Origin: Prorocentrum cordatum
Taxonomy: Eukaryota; Sar; Dinophyceae; Prorocentrales; Prorocentraceae
DNA: 64,000 nt
Direction: 5' to 3'
Assembly (NCBI GenBank): GCA_963575745.1
Contig: CAUYUJ010021048.1
Location: 243,501 to 307,500 of the forward strand
Each line of letters starts with the position of its first letter. The first letter of the stretch is position 1. Shown here piece by piece: positions 1 to 8,439 of this stretch. The notes under the pieces were generated by a model. It made no database searches and was not told where the DNA came from. It saw only the letters and a program-made list of their open reading frames with translations. Made by a program: the position numbers and the translations under genes.

Positions 1-539
1 TCTGATACAGGTCCCGCGTCTGGAGCGAGCCGGCCTCGGAATGGCTTCCAAAAGGGCCCGGGCCTCCAACGCTAAGATCCCCTCCTCAAGAACCCAGGCT
101 CCGTTCTGGGAGGTTTTCCACGCTGAGCCACGAAGGAGCTGCCAGGGGGCTCCACGACTTCTCCACTCGCCAGCGTCGTCACGGAAGAGGCGGGCGGAGG
201 TGGGCGCGGACCCCCGGGCCGACTGGGGGCCATCCTCTTAAAACGAGACCGCTCGACGACACGACCGACGCGGGCCACCTGGGAGGGGCCCCAAAAACTC
301 TGGGCAATTGCCCAACCGGCGAGACTGGCGCCAGCTTCGAGGGCGCACGGGGTCCGAGGAAGCCACCAGTCACAAACCAAAAGCAAAAGGATCCCGCGGA
401 AGGCCTGGTGCTCTTCGATGACCTCAGGCCAAATTGGGCCCGCGTCAAAATACTGTGCCGAAATGAACTTGTAGACGGCGTGGAAAATCGAAAGTGACCC
501 GCGCGCGGCCAGTCCGCAGAACGCACAAATCCCAATCAC
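1..539 (-). pseudogene. RNase H-like domain of the retroelement, partial
   Basis: The frame from 539 reads IFHAVYKFISAQYFDAGPIW, then VCDWWLPRTPCALEAGASLA, then QVARVGRVVERSRFKR. After a frame change near 130 it reads NGAWVLEEGILALEARALLE. In active relatives the second block contains ASDAS; here it is EAGAS, so the first acidic residue is displaced or lost. The ExILALEARALL block carrying the second acidic residue is intact. The domain runs past position 1. Confidence 0.7.
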
Positions 540-593
540 CTTTTGAAGAGCCTGGCCGTTGCAACGTCCTCGGGCGAGCAGGCCAGTCAGTCC

Positions 594-935
594 TCACTCG
601 AGCTTCCAAAACCAGCTCGAGGCGATCCCTGAGCGAATGCGGCTGCCGCCCAGCTCAATCCCAAAGGCCTCGCCAGCGCCGCCGCGCGACTCCGACTTGT
701 GGAGCGCCAGGCCGACTGGCTCGAACAAGTCGCCCCACTCCGACGCCACCCCCTCGCTGAGGGGCGCCCCGCCCGAGCCCGCGTAGACGCAGGCGCTGCC
801 CGCGCTGCGCCCCGCGGCTTTCAGCGCGAACGCCTCGGCCTGGCCCTGAATCAAAGGCTGTCGTCTACCGCCGGGGGTCGCCCCCCGCAAGCTCGGGCCC
901 CTGCAGACCCGGCCCTCGTTCGCGGCCTGGGCCAA
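594..935 (-). pseudogene. Reverse transcriptase palm motif C region, degenerate
   Basis: The frame reads ACVYAGSGGAPLSEG where related elements have YVDN. The catalytic Asp of motif C is therefore replaced (Y-A-G-S). Downstream GLALHKSE and EAFGIELGGSRIR match the usual GLxxHExE and xxGLELxGxxxR blocks. Loss of the acidic residue means this copy could not polymerise DNA. Confidence 0.65.
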
Positions 936-1885
936 GTAGAGGGGGCCAGGTGAGGCCCGCGGGCGGGGCCGCCAGGTGGGGCCGCGCGAGAGCGCCAGGG
1001 GGGGGGCGCCCGCTGGCAGCGGCCGAGGCCCTCCCGAACACGCACCTGGTAGAAGCGGCCCTTGACGTCCGCGGCGGCGACGCAGACGGTGAAGGCGCCC
1101 AGCAAGCGGCGGCCCTCAGACGAAGAAGGCATGGCGCCAGGCGGCAGCTCGACCTCGACACGACCGAAGCCCTCGCTGCTCAGAAGCTGCACGCCAGGCG
1201 GCGCCCTGTAGTGCCCGTTACTGCGTCTCGCATCTGTTGTCACTCGCGATGCGCAGCTCGACTTCGCCACGAAGAAGAGGCCCGCCGACTCGGCGGGCCT
1301 CGCCGCCACTCCCAGAAGTCCGCGTCTAGCAAGGTCTCGCACGAGAGTGCGATAATATTTAGGGTTCCTCCTCAGCACGGGGTCAATGTGCAGACGCGGC
1401 ATGCTGTCGAAGTCAACTGTCTCCGGCTCCAACCTCATTCGCTCGTGGTTCTCCTCCAAAAACAAGCGGCACTCGGGGCTCGCGATGTCCTCGACGAAAC
1501 GGCCGCCCAGCACATCATCGGGCAGCGAGACCTTGCCGGGCCGGTGGGAGACGAGGTTCCTCGGGGCCGAGTCCGTCTCGCACGCGGACTGCCCCCGGAG
1601 CAGCTCCTCGAGGGCTGCCTCCGCCTTCGGCATCACCTGAGGGGCTGCGGCCCGGCGCCGGTGAGCCTCGCGTAACAGGTGCTGCTGAAGCGCTGCATGC
1701 TTGTCCAGGGTGGCAGCGCCTGGACGCGGTGAAGCAGACGCGCCCTTGTAGCAAGCAAGCCAGTTAAGACTACGAAGGGCTCGGTTCACTAATTCAACCT
1801 CACTCTGTCGCCCGTGCGCCCCGCGCTGGGACCTGCGCCCCCGAACTAGGCCGCCTGGCGAAGCCGGCGGCGGCACGGGAAACAA
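851..1885 (-). pseudogene. Reverse transcriptase, fingers and palm motif A
   Basis: An open frame of 344 codons, with no ATG at its 5' end (first codon TTG), so it is a fragment and not a gene. The middle part reads RRNPKYYRTLVRDLARRGLL, AGLFFVAKSSCASRVTTDAR and FTVCVAAADVKGRFYQVRV. These fit the RT fingers (FVxKxxxxxRxxxDxRxxN) and palm motif A, with the catalytic Asp in AADVKGRFYQ. The frame degenerates after about 950. The sequence continues into the motif C region at 935-594. Confidence 0.8.
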
Positions 1886-1892
1886 GTCTCTC

Positions 1893-2272
1893 TCAAAATC
1901 GGACGGCGGCAGCGGCGAGGCGCGGGCCGGCGCGCGCGTCGACCGCCTCCGCCTTCTTCATGGGTTGCTCCACCCCCCAGTCCTCCTTGGCCCGCCGAGT
2001 GGCGTGGCTCCTGAGGGCGGGCGCGAGCAGCTCGTCGGCGTCGCCGAGCGGGGCCAGATACTTGGCGTCGGCGAAGGGCGGCGCCCCTCCACGCTTACAC
2101 GCGCCCACGATGGCGTCGAGCCTGCGCGCGACCCCCTCGAGGCACGCGAGCCCTCCAAGATGCACCTGAGCCTCCGCAGCTCGTGGGCCACCCTGTCAGC
2201 GGGTGCGATGTTCTTGTCGCGCAAGAACTTATCGAGCCAGGCCAGCGGCGAGCCCGCCGTCCGATGCATCAT
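1893..2272 (-). pseudogene. Retroelement conserved pre-RT block (DRVAHEL / GGLACLE)
   Basis: Frame one reads SPLAWLDKFLRDKNIAPADR followed by VAHELRRLRCILE. After a frame change at about 2170 the second frame reads MHLGGLACLEGVARRLDAIV, then ELLAPALRSHATRRAKED. The pair DRVxHEL and LxxGGLACLExxxRRxxxIV, ending in a basic RRAKED helix, is a conserved block in front of the RT of the dinoflagellate element. The frameshift shows the copy is dead. Confidence 0.65.
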
Positions 2273-2370
2273 CTTGCAGGGTCGAGCCTCCCTGCAGGCG
2301 CTGGTGACCCCAGTCGTAGCACGCCGACTCGTTCACCGCCTTCCTGAACTCCTTGTAGCGGTCGCCCTGA

Positions 2371-2926
2371 TCATCCTACTCGACCCACAACGTGCGAGCG
2401 TCCTCGCCTCCAGCCTCCTCCAGCTTCGCGTTCGGCGGCGAGTCCTCGGCGCCAGCAGCACTCGGCGCGGGTCCCCCAGCGGGGGCGACCGAAGGCGGGC
2501 GGACCTCCAGGAGGCGGCTCAGCTCGGCGACGTGCCGAGCGGTCCAGTCGGCCACCTCGTGCCGTCAACTCCAGACGAGGGGCACGGCCACGGCGAAACC
2601 AGAGCGCGTCCACCCCCTCGCCCACCAAGGTCTCCTTCGTCCGCGTCGAGCCCGACTACCGGCTCCGCCAGGACCCACACCTGTCCCTCAGGCGGGGGAG
2701 TAGGCGCGCCAGCAGCACTCACCAGAGCCCCGCCCGCGCCGCCACCAGCAGCTGGAAGCGGCCACTTGCCGTGCAGTCGTGGGGCTGGGGGGCCCGCCGA
2801 GACCTGCGGGATGACCTTGGCCGCATCCACCAGGAGGCCCGAGGGGAGCTCGACCTGGGCTGGGGCGTCAGCAGCTGACTGGCCGCGCGCCGCCATCGTC
2901 TGCCTGCACTCCTCGGCCAAGGTCAC
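2371..2926 (-). pseudogene. Retroelement linker region, two frames
   Basis: The first frame (2926 downward) reads LAQLVTLAEECRQTMAARGQ, then VWVLAEPVVGLDADEGD. A shifted frame continues with VDALWFRRGRAPRLELTARG. It lies between the VLSPDGD module and the DRVAHEL module and has coding-like composition. I assign it to the same element by position. It has no enzymatic motif. Confidence 0.4.
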
Positions 2927-3320
2927 CAGCTGTGCCAGCGAAGGACGGTCTCGGAAACCGTAGAGCCGGCGTCCGCCAGGTAGCGCGGCATCTCCGGCCA
3001 GGAGGCGCTCCTCCTCCCGACGGCCCGTCGTCTGGCGAAGCTCCCGAAAACAGTTCCTCCCACAAGTCGCCGTCCGGCGAGAGGACCCAGTAGACGCACT
3101 CGTCCACCGCCGAACCCCCTTCGACGCGCTTGGACGGCCAGACCACCAAGCGCTCGTGGTCCACGTGTTCGCCCAGGTAGCTCACCCGGGCCCGCGCCCC
3201 GGAGGGCAGGTCAGCGCACCACGCCTCCCCCCCGGGCAGCGGGGGCAGGGCTGCCAGGCGCCCGCGCCGGCGCAACATGACGTCCTGGGGCGGCGCGGCG
3301 GCCAAAGCAGCCGCAGCAGC
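2868..3320 (-). pseudogene. Retroelement module with VLSPDGDLWEE motif
   Basis: This frame reads DVMLRRRGRLAAL, GEHVDHERLVVWP and VYWVLSPDGDLWEELF. The combination HERLVVWP plus VLSPDGDxxEE is a conserved block in the N-terminal half of the dinoflagellate RT element, upstream of the polymerase. It connects to the hydrophobic N-terminus by one frame change and to the next block (GRRLYGFRDRPSLAQL) by another near 2990. Its role is unknown. Confidence 0.6.
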
Positions 3321-3666
3321 GATCCGCCAACCACGCCCAGGCCGGAGCGAGCAGGCTCGCCAGCAAGTGCGGCAGCACGGCCTCGGCGAACGTCGAGCTG
3401 GGTAGCTCCGGGCACTCGCAAGGGCTGCAGGCCGCAGGCGGCGGCGGGGGCGGCGGGCCCGAGGCCGCGAGCCGCGAGGCAACCTCGGCCGCGGCCTCGA
3501 GCCGCCAGGCCGCCTCCGAGGCCGCGCTGCAGGACCCTGCGACCTCCTCCAGCCACGTCGGCGCCGCAGGCGCCGCGGGGGCCGGACCCAGCCGCAAGCC
3601 CAGGAGGCCAGCCAGAGCCGCCAGGGCCACGGCCAGCAGCGCCGCGGAGGCGCCGGCAGCAACCAT
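3211..3666 (-). pseudogene. Retroelement N-terminal segment with hydrophobic helix
   Basis: An ATG at 3666-3664 opens a frame beginning MVAAGASAALLAVALAALAG, a hydrophobic stretch of about 22 residues that would form a signal anchor or membrane helix. It is followed by a Pro/Ala-rich linker and a Cys-containing segment (CSPCECPEL, then DRCCGCFG). The frame loses sense near 3320, where the next module continues in another frame. A short hydrophobic N-terminus before the polymerase region is usual in this dinoflagellate element type. No function is known to me. Confidence 0.6.
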
Positions 3667-3867
3667 GCGGCGCGCCGCCCGTCTATCAGCCGAAGACAGG
3701 CTATGGAGGGGGGAGAAGGACCAAGTGGGAGAAAGAACCTCCGATGTATAACTCCCTGGATCTCTAAGCAGGTGTGTTGTGTCTCCGACATCACCAAATT
3801 CAAAAAGCCCAATCTCAAACCGTTCAAGAAATATATCGCTGGTGCACTTTGAGTTTGCTCTGGTCTT

Positions 3868-3938
3868 CCTCCTCCTCCTCCTCCTCCTCCTCCTCCTCCT
3901 CCTCTTCATCCTCCCCCCTCCTCCTCCTCCTCCTCCGA
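3868..3938 (+). repeat. (CTC)n trinucleotide tract
   Basis: Nearly pure TCC/CTC repeat with short interruptions. It starts about 200 bp upstream of the retroelement's ATG and marks its 5' boundary. Open frames across it (poly-Leu, Ser, Glu, Arg) are repeat artefacts. Confidence 0.9.
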
Positions 3939-4039
3939 ACCGCGAGTCCAAACCGCAGGGGGATCACTGTGCGGCTGCCTGCTGCTGCACCGTGCTCCCA
4001 GGGAGGCAGCTTGAGAGGCGAGGTGCCCCCACGGGCAGC

Positions 4040-4330
4040 GACCACCTCCGATGCGAAAGCCAAGTTTGCCCGCCCCCCGCGGGTGCAGACTGGCACGAAG
4101 GCAACGGGTCCTGGACCCCGAGAGCCTTCCCCAGGACCAACTTTTCATCCGGCGCCTTTCTCTGACGGTCCCAGGGCCTGCGGAGGGCCCCGGGATCCGC
4201 GAACGCCAGGAATAACCTCCACGGCCTGTTTCCCTCAGAACCCGCCTGCTTCCCTGACAGCCGTCGACCTGACTTTTTCAGTCCGCGGCCCCAGGAATCC
4301 CGACCGTTTCCCTGGGGCCAGCTTTCCGTC
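4040..4330 (+). repeat. Interspersed repeat, copy of the 7.0-kb family
   Basis: Contains the series CCCCGAGA..., TTTTCATCCGGCGCC, TCTGACGGTCCCAGGGCC and CCGCGAACGCCAGGAA, which aligns with TTTTCATGCCGGGTCA, TCTGACGGCCCCAAGG and CCGGAAGCCGAAAACG at 7080-7180. A shortened second unit follows at 4255-4330. No coding content. Confidence 0.5.
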
Positions 4331-5117
4331 CTCGATCCGTTTCTGATACGTAGTCGCTGGGCCCGGTGATGGCCCGAGACCCTGACTACAGATCCGCCGT
4401 ACTTTGAACGATTTCTTAAGCAGGCGAACATTTCCGCCGTACTGTTCAGTCTCCTTTGATGCCGAATTTCGCCCTGATTTACCGTCGTTGTCTCTGTCCT
4501 TTGTGGGAATATCCGCATACTTTTTTTGAGACGGACATTTCCCATCTGATGATTCGCATCGTTGGGGGTGCATTCCTGACACAGAGATAGCAAAATCAAC
4601 CAAAGGCAGATCTGGAGTCAGGGGAGGGCCGAAATCGAGAAAAGACAAATAAAGCGCCAGTTGACAAAAATCAATCAACGGACTTCTGGGGAGCACCCGA
4701 TGGCGGCGCCCCGCCTCCGTCGCGCCGTCCGCCAGCACGCGTCCCACCGTGCCGGCCCACCTGGCAGGGCTCCCCGGAGAGCGGGGGGCCAGGGCTCTCC
4801 GGAGGGGGGGGGGGAGGGCTGTGCTCAGGCCTGCCCGCTGCGCTCCGCTTCCTGCTGCTGCTGCTGCTGGTGGTGCTGCTGCTGCTGCTGATCGGCCTCC
4901 TCCAAGTCCAGCGCCCAGTCTCCTCCACCTCCTCCTCCTCCTCCTCGCACGCTCTCCGCCCGCCCCTCCTCCTTTTTCCTCGTGGCCGAGTGGGTATTGA
5001 GAGAACTCGAAACTGCGTCCTCCTTTAATTACCTCCTGCCCCCCTCACGACTCGCCATCTTCTTCTCATCTTTCTCTTCCACCTCCATCCCTATTCCTTA
5101 TGTGTGCCTAACCACCC
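4331..5117. other. No recognisable gene; CTG and CTC tracts inside
   Basis: Contains the phrase GATCCGCCGTAC at about 4390, also found in inverted form at 30.2 kb. A (CTG)n-like tract lies at about 4850-4890 and a CTCC tract at about 4920-4980. No supported coding region on either strand. Confidence 0.5.
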
Positions 5118-5346
5118 GGCCACCAGACATGACGATAGGGCGAGCCGGGCGCTTCGCCTGAGACTCTCGGCCCACTAATGACCAGAAGCTCAACGTTCAC
5201 ACCACTTACACGCATGGAGGGGGTATCGGTTTTCAAGATGTTGCTCTGGCCATAGCGCCGCGCAAACTTCCTCTGATAAGTTTCTGACAATTACACGGAT
5301 GAAGAGGGGGGTAGTTTTCGAAATGTGCCTCTCGCCTGAGCGCCGC
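5118..5346 (+). repeat. Composite satellite, truncated copy
   Basis: Begins with the head phrase GCCGGGCGCTTCGCCTGAGA and CTAATGACCAGAAGCTCAAC, then about two units of the roughly 82-bp satellite (ggatggaggggg..., TTTCAAGATG, CTCTGGCCATAGCGCCGCGC). It stops where the CCAAGA array begins. Full copies lie at 24-26, 45, 57 and 59.6 kb. Confidence 0.6.
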
Positions 5347-6345
5347 GCACCTCCCCAAGAGGCCACCAAGAGCCCCCCCCCCCCCCCCAATAGCCTCCAT
5401 GAAGCCACCAGAGGCCCCCAAGAAGCCTCACAAGTGCTCCCAGAAGCCCCCGAGAGCCCTCCGAAGAGACCCCAATAAGCATCCCTGCGGAGACTGACCC
5501 AAAACCAAGGCACGGTGGCGGGATGGGCCGAAGGCCATTCGATCCGCCGCCCCCTGCTTGCAGGGGTGCACGGCGTGCTGGACGATTCAGGTTTTGGTTT
5601 TGGTTCTTTTTCTAAAAGAACTCCCCAGTGGGCTTCGGCCCGTCCCGCCGGCCACCCGTAAATCTCATAAAACCCATCTGTCAATGCCCAAAAACGGCCG
5701 TTTCGCTCGGGACATCCTCAAAAAATCGCGAAGATGGCCCAAGATGGCCTCCAAGTCCGCCCGAGATGGTCCAAGACGGCCTCCAAAACGGCCCAAGAGA
5801 GTCCAAGACGGCCCAAGACGGCCCAAGAGGCCCCCCAGAGGCCTCCCAGACGGCCCAAGAGGCCTCCAAGAGGTCCTCCAGGAGAGTCCGAAGAGGCCAA
5901 AATCATTGATTTTTCCTTGGTTTTTGAAGGATTTTGGCATTTGCGCCTTTTCGGCTCTCCGACGGCTCAAGACGGCCCAAGAAGCCCCCAAGATCGCCCA
6001 AGAGGCCCCCAAGAGAGCCCCATGATGGCCCAAGTGGCCTCCAAGATGGCCCCTAGAGGGCCCCAAGAGGGCCCAAGAGGCCTCCAACACGCCCAAGATG
6101 GCCTCCCAGACGCCCAAGATGGCCTCCAAGACGGCCCTGGAGCATTCCAAGCGGGCCCCAAGTCGGCCCATAGAGGCCCCCCAAACGGCTTCCGACGGCT
6201 TCAGACGTGCCAGGAACCCACCAAGATGGCCGAAGTTGGCTCGAAGCTGGCCCGAGACGGCCCAAAAAGCCCCAAAGATCGCCCAAAGCTTGCCCAAGAG
6301 GCCTCCAAGACGGCCAAGATGACCTTCAAGATGCCCACGTGTTCC
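5347..6345 (+). repeat. CCAAGA/GGCC degenerate minisatellite array with one spacer
   Basis: Made of degenerate 9- to 18-bp units such as GGCCCAAGACGGCCTCCAAG. The array is interrupted at about 5895-5985 by a unique-looking spacer (AAAATCATTGATTTTTCC ... CTTTTCGGCTCTCCGACGGC). The same array-plus-spacer organisation recurs at 14.1, 46.5, 48.6 and 52.1 kb. Long frames on both strands (GLLGASWAVL-like) are by-products of the repeat. Confidence 0.85.
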
Positions 6346-7000
6346 CCGAAGGCTTTCCAAACCGATTCGGGGAACACGTGGTCCGATAGCTTGGCAGGTC
6401 TGGCCTCAACGTTCGGCCACATAGGCGCTTCCAAAAAGGCAGGGGGCGGCGGTGATTCGCCGTAGGCGTCTTCGATAATTTAGAGTTCCTATCAGAAGCC
6501 TACCACATCCCGAGTGGCAACTGTGCACCTTTCAGAACAAAACAGCCCGAGACAGTTCTCATACGACAGACTGGCAATTCCCATCTAGAAACTACAGAAT
6601 TCCCACTTGAAAATACAACATACAATGTGCAATATACACCGATCCCCAGCCGTACTACGCAAACCATCAAACTCTCATTTTACATTTAACAACTCAATTG
6701 TGAAATTTGCGCCCACTAAACACTTTTCCGTTTCACCTGACGATGAAGATTGTCATGTGTACTTATGGGCTTCTCACTGGAAGTTGGACATGTGTGTTGC
6801 CTGCCAGAATAAATGCTTACACTTAAGAGCTGCGTTGGACTCATGAGTCCTCTTAGTTAAAACGCTCCACGATCATAATCATGTTGTGCGGCTCAGGATG
6901 GCTGTTTGTAATTAGTACCAGTTTGTTGCTTGGCCGGTTGAGAGGCACGGGTCAATGGAATTGGTACTGGTCGTATGGGATTGGTCCACTGCGCGGGTCC
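6346..7000. other. AT-richer island, no recognisable gene
   Basis: About 6480-6960 is clearly less GC-rich than its surroundings and not repetitive. A 79-codon frame at 6607-6846 opens with TTG and resembles nothing I know, so I do not call it. Confidence 0.45.
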
Positions 7001-7460
7001 CGCTCCCCCTCCCCCAACCCCACCGACGACGACGGCGGCGATGCTGCGTGTCTTTCCTAACGTCGACCCCCAAACGTCTGGACCCTTGCCCCGAGACCAA
7101 ATTTTCATGCCGGGTCATTTTCTGACGGCCCCAAGGCCCGGCGAGGCCCCCGGAAGCCGAAAACGACCCAAAAACTCCCGTTGCGATTTTTCTCATGACG
7201 AGGAGTGGTGGGGGTCCCCCTCACCCTTCCCCAACCCCACCGAAGAAGACGACAGCGACGTTGTGTTTCTTTCGCGACGCTGGCTCCCAGACGACGTCGG
7301 GACCCCCGCCCCAGGACCACCTTTTCATGCCGTCGTTTTTTGATGGTCAGGCCCCCGGACGCCAAAAACTTCTAAAAACCTCCCGCTGTGTTTTTTTCGC
7401 AACGTCAACCCGCCCAGGGACAACCTTTTCACGACAGGTGGTTTTTTAACGGTCCCCTTT
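7001..7460 (+). repeat. Tandem interspersed repeat, about 220-bp period
   Basis: The phrase CCCCAACCCCACCGA recurs about 217 bp apart and TTTTCATGCC occurs at 7102 and 7322, giving a period near 220 bp. A third, shortened unit follows at about 7418. Related copies occur at 4.0-4.3 kb and, reversed, at 30.1-30.6 kb. Confidence 0.65.
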
Positions 7461-8027
7461 CCCGGAAGCCCAGCGGGCCTCTCCACGGCGCCGCGTTGCT
7501 CGAGCAGCTCCGTCAGCTCCTGCGCCTCGGGCAGGCCGGCTGCTCCCAGCAAGGGTGGATCTTTTTCACCGAGCTGTGCGCACACTGATGATGGCTGGCC
7601 TGACCTTGACTTCAGTGCTGCGTTGAAAGCCTTGGCCTGGGTTGAGTGTCCAAGCCACCTGCCTTTGGCTAGTCATCGAGGTTCGACGTACCTGCCATCA
7701 GCAGGGCAAAATCCGAGCAGTGGGGGTCCAGCTGGACAACTGCGAGGTGGTGGCCTTCTCGGGCCCGCTCTGGAGCCGCTGGGGCGCGCTGGCCCCGGGC
7801 TCCCGTGGGGCCCTGCCCTTCCGAAGCCCGTGTCGGGCGGCTTCGGAAACTTGGCCGTGGAGGGCGAGGTGGAGGTCAAGCCGCACGAATCCACGGTGCC
7901 TGAGCTGGACGCAGACGTGGTCGGAGCTGACAGCGAGGTGCTCGAGGAAAAAGGAAGGTGCGGCCAGCATGGGGGAGGGCGGGGGCCAAGCAGCACGCAT
8001 AAATTCACATGGCGCCGTGACGGGCAC
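7461..8027 (+). other. Coding-like but unassigned stretch
   Basis: Non-repetitive, GC-rich DNA. Short frames have balanced, protein-like composition, for example LLEQLRQLLRLGQAGCSQQG ending at 7588, VGVQLDNCEVVAFSGPLW near 7720-7770, and GGFGNLAVEGEVEVKPHEST near 7840-7900. The frames do not join into one ORF. It could be broken exons or a gene relic. I recognise no family. Confidence 0.25.
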
Positions 8028-8335
8028 CTCCTCCTCCTCCTCCTCCTCCTCCTCCTCCTCCTTCTCCTCCTCATACCCACCTTCTTCTTCTTCTTCTCCT
8101 CCTCCTCCTCCTCCTTATCTTCTTCCTCCTCCTCCTCCTCCTCTTCCTCCTCTTCCTCCTCCTCACCTTCCTCCTCCTCCTCCTCCTCCTCCTCCTCCTC
8201 CTCCTACTCCCCCCTCCTCTGCTCTCCCCTTCCTCCTCCTCCTCCTCCGCCTCCTCCTCCGCCTCCTCCTCCTCCTACTCCCCCCTCCTCTGCTCTCCCC
8301 TTCCTCCTCCTCCTCCTCCTCCTCTTCCTCGAGGC
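8028..8335 (+). repeat. (CTC)n / (TCC)n tract
   Basis: Polypyrimidine trinucleotide repeat with TTC and CGC interruptions and one internal duplication of about 65 bp (CTACTCCCCCCTCCTCTGCT occurs twice). Poly-Leu/Ser/Pro frames are artefacts. Confidence 0.9.
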
Positions 8336-8439
8336 CGGGGATTGTGGAGTCGCTGTGGGTTTTAAACGAAAATTTACAATATGTCACGTTGTTCCTCATC
8401 ATTATGCTGATGTTTCCTTTCTCGTTTTCTCTCTCTCTC

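Larger units (their letters stand above)
1..3666 (-). mobile_element. Decayed dinoflagellate-type retroelement with RT and RNase H-like domains (runs off left edge)
   Basis: Read on the minus strand, successive frames give, in order: an N-terminal hydrophobic segment, a VLSPDGDLWEE module, a DRVAHEL/GGLACLE module, an RT fingers/palm region, a degenerate palm motif C, and an RNase H-like tail containing ILALEARALL. This order matches a polyprotein type that I know to be abundant in dinoflagellate genomes. At least five frame changes separate the modules, so it is a pseudogene copy. The tail continues past position 1. The retroelement class (DIRS-like, Gypsy-like or a separate lineage) cannot be decided here because no integrase, tyrosine recombinase or LTR is visible. 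Confidence 0.8.

Noticed and set aside
3211-3951. Whole 246-codon frame as one protein
   Set aside because: The first 95 codons are CTC-tract translation; only the part from the ATG at 3666 fits the retroelement.
5665-6465. GLLGASWAVL-type minus ORF and its plus-strand partner
   Set aside because: Both are encoded by the CCAAGA minisatellite; frame length is explained by repeat composition.
6607-6846. 79-codon frame in the AT-richer island
   Set aside because: TTG start, no family resemblance, no neighbouring exon signals.
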